DNA of 6,038 nucleotides, from positions 1 through 6,038 of the forward strand of contig WRKN01000158.1 in the NCBI GenBank assembly GCA_009778055.1. Reading direction: 5' to 3'. Below the pieces are notes generated by a model that saw only the letters and a program-made list of their open reading frames with translations, did no database searches and was not told the origin of the DNA. Numbering within the stretch: the first letter of the stretch is position 1; every line of letters starts with the position of its first letter. The position numbers and the translations under genes are program-made. Positions 1-5,634 of the stretch are shown here, one piece after another. Source of the DNA: Synergistaceae bacterium. GTDB taxonomy: Bacteria > Synergistota > Synergistia > Synergistales > Aminobacteriaceae.

Positions 1-755
1 ACAGCCTCCCGCGCCGCGCGCGCGCTGACGGGGTTGCCGATGCGGATTGCCGTGGCGACGGTCTCGGGGTTAGGGCATGGTTTGCCCGTCGCGAGAGGCG
101 CGGCCCCCTCCGCCTGTATGCCGATCATCTCAGGCAGCGAGGATATCTTGCCCCATTCCATGTAGTCCTTGTAACCGGCCCAGTAGGCGCTGATGTTTCC
201 CGCGTTGCCAACCGGTATGACATGCATGTCGGGCGCGCGCCCCAGCGTATCGCAAATTTCCCACGCGCCTGTTTTTTGGGATATTATTCTGTAAGGGTTG
301 ACCGAGTTTACCATTGCTATTCCGTGCTTGCCGGATACCTCCAGCGCCATTTCAAGAGCTCTGTCGAAGTTGCCGTCGACGGATATGACCTTGGCTCCGT
401 AGATAAGCGCCTGCGCGATCTTACCAAGCGCAACGTGGCCCGACGGTAAAAGAACGTAACAGGGTATACCCACGTGAGCCGCGTACGCCGCCGCCGAGGC
501 CGACGTGTTGCCGGTGGACGCGCAGACTATGGCGCGCGCGCCGTCCTCAAGCGCCTTCGCCACAGCGAGAACCATTCCTCTGTCCTTGAAGGAACCGGAC
601 GGGTTACAACCCTCCAGCTTCGCCCAGAGTTCCACTCCAAGTTGATAGCCCAGCCTTTCAAGGCGGACTAGAGGAGTGCTTCCTTCCTCAAGATTTACCG
701 GGGGGGTTTTTTCTGAAATAGGCAAATGTTGACCGTACCGCTTTAAAATTCCCAC
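1..755 (-). CDS. thrC: Threonine synthase, 5' part (runs off the left edge)
   Basis: PLP-dependent enzyme that converts O-phospho-L-homoserine to L-threonine, the last step of threonine synthesis in the cytoplasm. The open frame gives 251 residues and is cut by the window edge; the short class of threonine synthases is about 350 residues, so roughly 100 are missing. Visible motifs are the N-terminal GSTPLVRLERLG (25-36), the PLP-lysine block NPSGSFKDRG with Lys57, STGNTSAS (80-87), the phosphate-cradling VGNAGN (182-187, usually GNGGN or GNAGN), and ETVATAIRIGNP near 231-242. These favour threonine synthase over threonine dehydratase or cysteine synthase. The start is GTG at 755, chosen because AGGAGGA lies 5 bases upstream (761-767). 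Codons 15-19 contain an A6C7 homopolymer run. The gene has its own promoter and no other thr gene is visible; thrB or hom could lie beyond the edge. Confidence 0.93.
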   Translation of the reverse strand, partial: MGILKRYGQHLPISEKTPPVNLEEGSTPLVRLERLGYQLGVELWAKLEGCNPSGSFKDRGMVLAVAKALEDGARAIVCASTGNTSASAAAYAAHVGIPCYVLLPSGHVALGKIAQALIYGAKVISVDGNFDRALEMALEVSGKHGIAMVNSVNPYRIISQKTGAWEICDTLGRAPDMHVIPVGNAGNISAYWAGYKDYMEWGKISSLPEMIGIQAEGAAPLATGKPCPNPETVATAIRIGNPVSARAAREA

Positions 756-760
756 GTTAT

Positions 761-767
761 TCCTCCT
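761..767 (-). promoter_or_regulatory. Strong ribosome binding site of thrC
   Basis: On the minus strand this reads AGGAGGA, nearly a full anti-16S match, 5 bases before a GTG codon. It decides the start: there is no ATG at the N-terminus, and the GTG puts MGILKRYGQ directly before the conserved threonine synthase N-terminal segment. Confidence 0.85.
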
Positions 768-796
768 GCTGGTTCCACAATCTGTTCAATTCTTGT

Positions 797-805
797 ATTA
801 TAGCA
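797..805 (-). promoter_or_regulatory. Probable extended -10 promoter of thrC
   Basis: Read on the minus strand, the sequence is TGCTATAAT: a perfect TATAAT hexamer (797-802) preceded by the TGn extended -10 element. No good -35 hexamer sits 16-18 bases upstream, which is common for extended -10 promoters. Transcription would start near 790 and give a leader of about 35 bases before the GTG at 755. It suggests thrC is transcribed separately from the murG-like gene 108 bases upstream. Confidence 0.55.
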
Positions 806-809
806 ATTT

Positions 810-824
810 CATGTAAATCATGTA
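810..824. repeat. Direct repeat CATGTA-AAT-CATGTA next to the thrC -10 box
   Basis: Two exact CATGTA hexamers, at 810-815 and 819-824, lie 9 bases apart in the -35 zone of the predicted thrC promoter. Their position suits an activator or repressor site, but the units are short and the region is AT-rich, so chance is possible. I do not recognise a named regulator motif. Confidence 0.3.
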
Positions 825-863
825 CTATACATTTTATAAAGCCCTATTTATTGCGAATTGGTA

Positions 864-1937
864 TCAGAGCGCACAGGCGCCGCCTTCGCATTTCTCCTTT
901 CCGAACTCCCATAAAGCGGATGACGCCGCGTCGTTAACGAAATCGCCGGAATGCCTTTGAACAATCGGAATACGCTCCAGCAATTTCCCGAACGCATCCT
1001 TCAGGCCTTCTTCGCCTCGTTCTCCTTCAATCCACGTCGGGTTGCCCGTCATCGACGAAAAATTTCGCGCGTTGGCCTCCTGATGCCCATCAGCAGCCCC
1101 TCTCCACGGAACCGTCAACGCTGGTATCCCAAACGCCGCCAGCTCGGCCAGGGTGGACGCTCCCGCTCTGCATACAACCGCGTCGCAAAGCGAATAAAAA
1201 GGGGCCATGTCCCAGCGCCGCCCCACAAACTCCACCCCTGCCACAGAGGTTCCGTCCTGCTCGCCAAGCACGACGAACAAAATTTCCCGCTCGCGGGATA
1301 TTTTTCCGGTTTCCTCAATTTTTTTGATTAGCGCCGAAAGCGGCGCGCTGCCCAGCGACCCGCCCGCAACCCCTATGACGAGGCCGCCGTTTTCCGTTTT
1401 CACCCCCAAAACCGACGCGGCTTCCCGCTTTGAAAGCCTCCTGAAAGAACGAACCGGGACTCCAACGTGAAAAGCGCCGCTCGCCCCCCGGCACTCGCTC
1501 CAGCCCGAGGCGACCGGAACGCCCATGCGCGACGCCAGCCTGGTCACTTTGCCCGCGCAGGCGTTCTGCTCGTGAGCCGCTGCCGGCACGCCAAGCCATT
1601 TACACCATAAAAGGGGAGCCAACGAGACATAGCTGCCAAACAGGAAGCACAAGTCCGGCCGTTCCTTACGCAAAAAAAATCTTGTGTCCATAAAAGAACG
1701 GAAAAGCCCCGCGCATCGCCCAAAGGCGCTGCGTAAGCCTCCCCCCAAAGGGGAACCCGCTATGGCGAGGCGGTATGGCTCTATACCGTGAAAGGCGTAA
1801 ATTTCGGCTTCAAGAGGGCGGCTGCCTGAAACGTAAACAACGCTTTCCGCTTTGCCATGCTCCAATATCCAGCGCCCGAAGGCCAGCGCGGGGAAAATAT
1901 GCCCCCCCGTCCCCCCGGCGGCAATCATTACTTTCAT
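864..1937 (-). CDS. murG: MurG-family UDP-GlcNAc glycosyltransferase (divergent)
   Basis: MurG transfers GlcNAc from UDP-GlcNAc to lipid I, making lipid II on the inner face of the cytoplasmic membrane. The 357-residue product has the usual MurG length and GT-B layout: the glycine loop GGTGGH (8-13) right after MKVMIAA, AHEQN (121-125) closing the N-terminal acceptor domain, PVR (161-163), GGSLGS (192-197), then the donor-site block RAGASTLAEL (257-266) and HQEANA (285-290). Several usually conserved positions differ: LFGSYVS in place of a GGYVS-type motif, GVPVR for GNPVR, and GGSLGS for GGSQGA. It may therefore be the sole but divergent MurG or a paralogue. The ATG at 1937 was chosen because its ATGA overlaps the stop of the upstream hydrolase gene and places the glycine loop at the usual distance; a GTG at 1964 would add nine polar residues. 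No Shine-Dalgarno sequence is obvious, so translation is probably coupled to the gene before it. Confidence 0.85.
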   Translation of the reverse strand: MKVMIAAGGTGGHIFPALAFGRWILEHGKAESVVYVSGSRPLEAEIYAFHGIEPYRLAIAGSPLGGGLRSAFGRCAGLFRSFMDTRFFLRKERPDLCFLFGSYVSLAPLLWCKWLGVPAAAHEQNACAGKVTRLASRMGVPVASGWSECRGASGAFHVGVPVRSFRRLSKREAASVLGVKTENGGLVIGVAGGSLGSAPLSALIKKIEETGKISREREILFVVLGEQDGTSVAGVEFVGRRWDMAPFYSLCDAVVCRAGASTLAELAAFGIPALTVPWRGAADGHQEANARNFSSMTGNPTWIEGERGEEGLKDAFGKLLERIPIVQRHSGDFVNDAASSALWEFGKEKCEGGACAL

Positions 1938-2482
1938 TCTTCGTTTATCACGTTCACCTGGCACATTTTCATCGTGAGCAGCGCGGCTTTGTGGCTATTT
2001 TCGGTTACGCCGGCGCAGCACCGGGCGTCCACGGTAACTTTTGTCTCCGGCAATTGGGCTTTGAGTATGAGCGCGTTTGAAACCACGCAAATATCCGTGC
2101 ACAGCCCACAAAGCTCGATTTCGTCAATATCTTGCGCCAGCCCGGCAATTTTTTTCGCCAGTTCCAGCGAGCCGAACGAGGTCTTGTCGAACACCTCGCA
2201 GCCGTCCGCGTCCAATTCGCTTGATGTAAGATGACCCTGTGTGCCGTGAATACAGTGAGGAACCGGCAGATGTCTGCCCTCCTGGGTGGTAAGGTAGCCG
2301 TCATAATGAGTGTCCCGGGTAAAAATCACCTTGTTCCCGTTTCGTTTGTATTCCTCTATCTTCGCTTTCACGTCCGGCACAATCCGCTCCGCCTGCGGAG
2401 AGCCCAGCGAGCCGGTGATAAAGTCGTTCTGCATGTCAACCACGATCAAAAGTTTTGTCATTCCGTCCTGCCGTTCCGACAT
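1934..2482 (-). CDS. Nicotinamidase / isochorismatase-family cysteine hydrolase
   Basis: Probable cytoplasmic amidase, most like nicotinamidase (PncA), which deamidates nicotinamide to nicotinate for NAD salvage. The 182-residue product has the family triad: Asp16 in LLIVVDMQNDF, Lys100 in FDKTSFGS, and nucleophile Cys132 in CGLCTDICVVSNA. A metal-site set typical of nicotinamidases, rather than plain isochorismatases, is also visible: Asp57 and His59 in TRDTH, and His76 in VPHCIHGTQG. Start choice: ATG at 2482 has AGGAG 10 bases upstream (2493-2497). ATG at 2461 has a weaker AGGA and would give the compact family start MTKLLIVVDMQ. The longer frame from 2548 lacks a ribosome site and begins inside a likely -10 box. 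The gene ends in an ATGA overlap with the murG-like gene, so the two are co-transcribed. The substrate is inferred; a relative acting on another amide is possible. Confidence 0.85.
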   Translation of the reverse strand: MSERQDGMTKLLIVVDMQNDFITGSLGSPQAERIVPDVKAKIEEYKRNGNKVIFTRDTHYDGYLTTQEGRHLPVPHCIHGTQGHLTSSELDADGCEVFDKTSFGSLELAKKIAGLAQDIDEIELCGLCTDICVVSNALILKAQLPETKVTVDARCCAGVTENSHKAALLTMKMCQVNVINEE

Positions 2483-2503
2483 TTCAGACACGCTCCTTTC
2501 TCT

Positions 2504-2535
2504 GTTGAAGTCAAACGCGGTTGAAATCAAACGCG
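2504..2535. repeat. Tandem 16-bp repeat, each unit with a TTGA-NN-TCAA dyad
   Basis: GTTGAAGTCAAACGCG (2504-2519) is followed without a gap by GTTGAAATCAAACGCG (2520-2535), identical but for one base. Inside each unit TTGA-NN-TCAA is a short inverted repeat, so the block looks like two dimer sites 16 bp apart. The unit length is not a multiple of three and the block lies upstream of the chosen hydrolase start, so it is not a protein repeat. It falls between the putative leftward -10 box and the hydrolase ribosome site, where a bound protein could block transcription. Confidence 0.5.
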
Positions 2536-2540
2536 CTCCC

Positions 2541-2557
2541 TTTGACATTCTATCAAA
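2541..2557. promoter_or_regulatory. Putative leftward -10 box inside an inverted repeat (hydrolase-murG operon)
   Basis: On the minus strand TAGAAT (2547-2552) matches the -10 consensus in five of six positions. It is flanked by TTTGA (2541-2545) and TCAAA (2553-2557), a 5-bp inverted repeat using the same half-sites as the tandem repeat just downstream. No convincing -35 hexamer is visible, so the promoter call is tentative. Confidence 0.3.
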
Positions 2558-2586
2558 AGAACATACAAAAAACGTGCTAAATCAAA

Positions 2587-2614
2587 TTGCTATAGGCGTT
2601 TTCTGCGATATAAT
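2587..2614 (+). promoter_or_regulatory. Sigma-70-type promoter of the ankyrin-like gene and lysA
   Basis: TTGCTA (2587-2592, four of six matches to TTGACA) is followed after 16 bases by a perfect TATAAT (2609-2614). Transcription would begin near 2621, leaving a leader of about 47 bases. No other rightward promoter is evident before lysA, so it probably drives both genes. Confidence 0.55.
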
Positions 2615-2667
2615 TCTTGAAGTATGAAAATTTACGGCCTCTAATTTCAGGAGAGGGTTGATGACGA

Positions 2668-4026
2668 ATGGCCAGCGCCGTCCCAAATATCGAAAACATA
2701 AGACACCGTATCTCAAAAGCCCGCGAGTTGATGGAAACGAAGGAACTGTTGTCCCATCTTCTCAGCCTGCCGGACAACCGCATCCTGCCCATGTTCGGCG
2801 TGACCCAGTGGACTCCGCAGGAAGTTCATAAGCTGAAGGACAGGATTTTTTTCGATTTGACGACGGAACTGGTGCGAAACGGCTGGAACTGCAACGCGGC
2901 TTGTTTCGGAGAAGGACACCGCGACACCATACTGATGGAGATGGCTAAACGCGGTTTCTCCCGGTCTATAACCAGGCTTCTGGAACTGGGGGCTGACGCG
3001 GACTACAACAGTCAGGGCTACGGCACTTCCACCCCCCTGATGTGCACCAGCGACCAGGACATCATGAAAAAGCTCTTTTACTACGGCGCCAACCCTCTGG
3101 CGGTCAACGCCCTGGGGCAAACCGATTTTACGTACAAAATCCTGAAGGGCATGATGTTGAGCGTGCGCTTCTACCTTTACAACACGGAAAAAATACCGTT
3201 CCAGTCCCTTTTGAACAACTACAAAGACTGCGTGATGAGCCAATCCGGCATCCCGTACGAACCGATGTATCCGCTTTGCCTGGTTCCCGTCGTGCCCCCC
3301 AACTCTCCTTATATAAACATCCTGGACAAGACCCTGGTCAATAATATGCTGCGGGGGCATTTCCTGCCGTTTTCGTCCAAGGCGCTCTCCTACATGCTGC
3401 AGGAAAGGCTGACGGTATGGCAGTACATCAAAATGTGCATGAGGGATCACGCGACGGTTGTGCCGGCGCTGACGATAGCCTTTATAGCCTGCATGGCAAA
3501 AATGGAAAGCTGTCGTACCCCCGACGACTTCGCCTTCATCGAATACTATATCGACAAACCGCTACCGCGCGAAATTACGCCGCGTGAAACGCTGTCCAAG
3601 GCCGTTTTCGTGTACCTGCTTTTTTCCATAGCCGCGTTCCCTCCGGCACAGATTCTGCGCTGGCTGGTACTGATAGGGAAATTGACGCGCAGGGTCGCGT
3701 CCTGGCTTGACGTTGCGGGAGAGGTTCCTTTCAGGATTGCCAACTCGCTTCTGGCATCGCACAGGCGCGGCGGCAACGTGATGCACGAACTGGCGACGCT
3801 GCAGTCGCTTCTGGCCATGCGGATAAACATATCGGACGGGTTCGGCGAGTTCCGCATACCGGACGAGCTGACCGACCTGTTCGCGGGGAACGTGATGGTG
3901 TCCTCGTCGGACGGTATCGGCCTGTTTGAAGAATCCGCGGAAAACTCGGAGGATACTCCGGCCGTTTCCCGCACGCGGACGGTCTCCCTCTCCACATACC
4001 AGGCGTTTAACCGCGCTAAGACTTAG
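2668..4026 (+). CDS. Uncharacterised protein with a short ankyrin-like segment
   Basis: I do not recognise this 452-residue protein as a named family. Residues about 58-151 look like two to three degenerate ankyrin repeats. The clearest are RDTILMEMAKRGFSRSITRL then LELGADADYNSQGYG (85-119), and STPLMCTSDQDIMKKLFYYG then ANPLAVNALGQ (121-151); both show the helix-turn-helix plus GA(D/N) loop pattern. Such repeats usually bind proteins. The rest (about 160-405) is mostly helical and matches no motif I know. It has apolar stretches at 264-277 and 310-337, the latter possibly a membrane-associated helix pair, but no signal peptide. The last 40 residues are Ser/Thr-rich, acidic, then basic, and look disordered. 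Start: ATG at 2668; a stop codon (2662-2664) closes the frame just upstream, and AGGAGAGG at 2649-2656 is the ribosome site, rather far at 11 bases. An ATG at 2661 is out of frame. It precedes lysA by 11 bases, in one operon. Confidence 0.85.
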   Translation: MASAVPNIENIRHRISKARELMETKELLSHLLSLPDNRILPMFGVTQWTPQEVHKLKDRIFFDLTTELVRNGWNCNAACFGEGHRDTILMEMAKRGFSRSITRLLELGADADYNSQGYGTSTPLMCTSDQDIMKKLFYYGANPLAVNALGQTDFTYKILKGMMLSVRFYLYNTEKIPFQSLLNNYKDCVMSQSGIPYEPMYPLCLVPVVPPNSPYINILDKTLVNNMLRGHFLPFSSKALSYMLQERLTVWQYIKMCMRDHATVVPALTIAFIACMAKMESCRTPDDFAFIEYYIDKPLPREITPRETLSKAVFVYLLFSIAAFPPAQILRWLVLIGKLTRRVASWLDVAGEVPFRIANSLLASHRRGGNVMHELATLQSLLAMRINISDGFGEFRIPDELTDLFAGNVMVSSSDGIGLFEESAENSEDTPAVSRTRTVSLSTYQAFNRAKT

Positions 4027-4040
4027 GAGATCCCATTTTG
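4025..4040 (+). promoter_or_regulatory. lysA ribosome binding site overlapping the upstream stop, with TTG start
   Basis: AGGAGA (4025-4030) shares two bases with the TAG stop of the preceding gene (4024-4026) and lies 7 bases before TTG (4038-4040). This fixes the rare TTG as the start, since the next in-frame ATG (at 4110) would delete the conserved start of the fold. The overlap makes translational coupling with the ankyrin-like gene likely. Confidence 0.75.
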
Positions 4041-5333
4041 CCGCGTTTAATATGGGGAGGCGCAGACTGCGTCGAGCTGGCGCGCAGGTATGGAACCCCT
4101 CTTTACGTCATGGATGAGGCCGTTATTCGAGCGCGCTGCGCGGAGGCGCGGAGGAACTTTCTGGAAAAATGGCCCGGCGCTTCGGTATGTTACGCCAGTA
4201 AGGCGTTTTTGACCGCCGCCATGGTCAGGATAATCGATCAGGAAGGGCTTGGGCTGGACGTGGTGTCCGGAGGTGAGCTTCATACGGCGCTCTCGGCGGA
4301 ATTTCCGGCTTCACGGATAGAGATGCACGGCAACGCCAAGTCGGAGGGGGAACTGCGCGCCGCTCTTTCCCGCGGTGTGGGGCGTGTAATCGTGGATGGG
4401 CAAATGGAACTCGAACTTTTGGACGAGCTGGCCGCCGGCAAGCGTCAGGACATCCTGATACGCGTCGCTCCGGGCGTGACCCCCAACACCCACTCCCACA
4501 TTGTGACCGGCCACAAAGGAAGCAAATTCGGTTTTCCCATAGAAGGCCGCATTCTGGAAGACGCAGTTGTCTTCGCAATGAACTCTCCAAACCTTACCCT
4601 GAAAGGATTTCACTTTCACATAGGGTCGCAGATATTCGAGAACGGCTTCCATGTCGAGTCGGTGAGGCGCGTTGCCGCCCTTGCCGAAAGGCTGAAAAAC
4701 GTCCTGGGGTTTGAAACGGACGAACTGAACTTCGGCGGCGGGTTCGGCGTCGGGAAAATACCGGAGAACGCCCCCGCTCTCGGGGAGCCGCACCTTCCCC
4801 TGGCGTTATTCACCGACCCCATGATGGAAACCCTGACCGCCGAGTGCGAAGCGAGGGGACTCAAGCGCCCGTCCGTATGTATCGAGCCGGGGCGATGGAT
4901 TGTCGCGGAGGCCGGAATAACGCTGTACAAGGTTGAGACGGTCAAGCGCCTGCCCGGCGTGACGTACGTGGGCGTGGACGGAGGTATGCCGGACAACCCT
5001 CGGCCTTCGCTCTATCAGGCGGCTTACGAGGCTGTGATTGCCAATAAAACGGGTTTGCCCGCGTCGGAGAAAGTTACGATAGCAGGCAAGTGCTGCGAGA
5101 CGGGGGATATATTGATCGAGTCCATAGCCCTGCCGCCCGTCGAGCGCGGGGACATCATCGCGGTGTTCAACACCGGGGCGTACAACTTTTCGATGGCGAG
5201 CAACTACAACCGCCTGCCGCGCCCCGCCGTGGTCCTGGTGAACGACGGCCGCGCCGACGAGATAGTGGCGCGGCAGGACGAAGCCGCCCTGCTGCTTGGC
5301 GACCGCATACCGGAAAGATTCTTTTATCTATGA
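4038..5333 (+). CDS. lysA: Diaminopimelate decarboxylase
   Basis: PLP enzyme of fold type III that decarboxylates meso-diaminopimelate to L-lysine, the last step of lysine synthesis, in the cytoplasm. The 431-residue product is full length. An N-terminal strand and helix lead into the TIM barrel: YGTPLYVMDE (18-27), the PLP-lysine motif CYASKAF with Lys55, SKFGFPI (162-168), FHFHIGSQ (191-198), the phosphate-binding glycine loop NFGGGFG (231-237) and IEPGRWIVAEAG (282-293). The C-terminal barrel supplies the partner-subunit active-site residues Cys353 and Glu354 in KCCETGD, and Tyr382 in TGAYNFSMASNYN. The CCETGD signature favours diaminopimelate over ornithine decarboxylase. Translation starts at TTG with a good Shine-Dalgarno sequence. 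It follows the ankyrin-like gene by 11 bases and no other dap or lys gene is visible. All key residues are present. Confidence 0.96.
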   Translation: MPRLIWGGADCVELARRYGTPLYVMDEAVIRARCAEARRNFLEKWPGASVCYASKAFLTAAMVRIIDQEGLGLDVVSGGELHTALSAEFPASRIEMHGNAKSEGELRAALSRGVGRVIVDGQMELELLDELAAGKRQDILIRVAPGVTPNTHSHIVTGHKGSKFGFPIEGRILEDAVVFAMNSPNLTLKGFHFHIGSQIFENGFHVESVRRVAALAERLKNVLGFETDELNFGGGFGVGKIPENAPALGEPHLPLALFTDPMMETLTAECEARGLKRPSVCIEPGRWIVAEAGITLYKVETVKRLPGVTYVGVDGGMPDNPRPSLYQAAYEAVIANKTGLPASEKVTIAGKCCETGDILIESIALPPVERGDIIAVFNTGAYNFSMASNYNRLPRPAVVLVNDGRADEIVARQDEAALLLGDRIPERFFYL

Positions 5334-5381
5334 TCATGGATATAGAAGAATACGGAGAATATGAAAAAACTCTTGCGTGGC

Positions 5382-5413
5382 GAAAAATAAAAAAAGCGGG
5401 CTTCCGCCCGCTT
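5382..5413 (-). terminator. Intrinsic terminator for the leftward genes
   Basis: A perfect 8-bp stem, AAGCGGGC (5394-5401) and GCCCGCTT (5406-5413), encloses the loop TTCC. On the minus strand the stem is followed by a T-rich tract (TTTTTATTTTT, complement of 5383-5393), the classic intrinsic-terminator layout for the genes to its right. In the plus direction only GGTGTCGTGTTTTCT follows, so it would end lysA transcription less efficiently, though the hairpin may still serve both convergent units. Confidence 0.8.
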
Positions 5414-5445
5414 GGTGTCGTGTTTTCTAAAGCAAGATTCTCTGC

Positions 5446-5634
5446 CTAAATTTGCTGCTTTTCAAGAGCCTCAAATATACGATGGCTCATATCTGCCGTT
5501 CGATCATACGCGTTTCCCATTGCTCTTTGTACTGTTTTCTCAGACGCGAGCATCCTACGTTTTAGTGAATTGGGGTTATCCATCTGAATTCTATTCTTCT
5601 CTTCCGTGCAAAGAGTTGCTGATCTTCGTTTCAT
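5446..5634 (-). CDS. Small protein of unknown function
   Basis: A 62-residue basic, probably helical protein beginning MKRRSATLCTEEKNRIQMD and ending RIFEALEKQQI. I recognise no family. ATG at 5634 was chosen because it follows AGGAGGGGGG and AGGGG on the minus strand; a TTG at 5655 lies within that purine run. An ATG at 5583 would leave 45 residues and avoid most of the overlap. As called, it overlaps the last 44 bases of the upstream proteinase gene in another frame, and a terminator follows 33 bases after its stop. That arrangement supports co-transcription with the proteinase. It is AT-rich like its partner and unlike lysA. Confidence 0.5.
   Translation of the reverse strand: MKRRSATLCTEEKNRIQMDNPNSLKRRMLASEKTVQRAMGNAYDRTADMSHRIFEALEKQQI

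Noticed and set aside
222..671. Two plus-strand ORFs opposite thrC
   Set aside because: Arg-rich translations without motifs, lying antisense to the clearly coding threonine synthase frame.
831..856. Possible terminator hairpin after the murG-like gene
   Set aside because: Only a 5-bp all-AT stem (ATAAA/TTTAT) can be drawn and no U-tract follows, so I do not call a terminator here.
1938..1964. GTG start for the murG-like gene at 1964
   Set aside because: It would add nine charged residues before the canonical MKVMIAAGGTGGH start, whereas the ATG at 1937 gives the typical ATGA coupling.
2483..2548. N-terminal extension of the hydrolase to the ATG at 2548
   Set aside because: No ribosome site precedes it, it overlaps a likely -10 box, and the extra residues would be encoded by the tandem 16-bp repeat, whose length is not a multiple of three.
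2713..3450. Long minus-strand ORF (245 codons) opposite the ankyrin-like gene
   Set aside because: It is a shadow of the plus-strand gene: His/Val/Gln-rich, no recognisable motif, and the plus frame has a promoter, ribosome site and ankyrin pattern.
4311..4793. Minus-strand ORF of 160 codons inside lysA
   Set aside because: lysA is unambiguous by its active-site motifs; antisense open frames are expected in GC-rich codon usage.
5330..5449. 39-codon ORF starting at an ATGA overlap with the lysA stop
   Set aside because: It has no ribosome site at a proper distance and runs straight through the terminator hairpin, whose 8-bp stem explains the sequence better.
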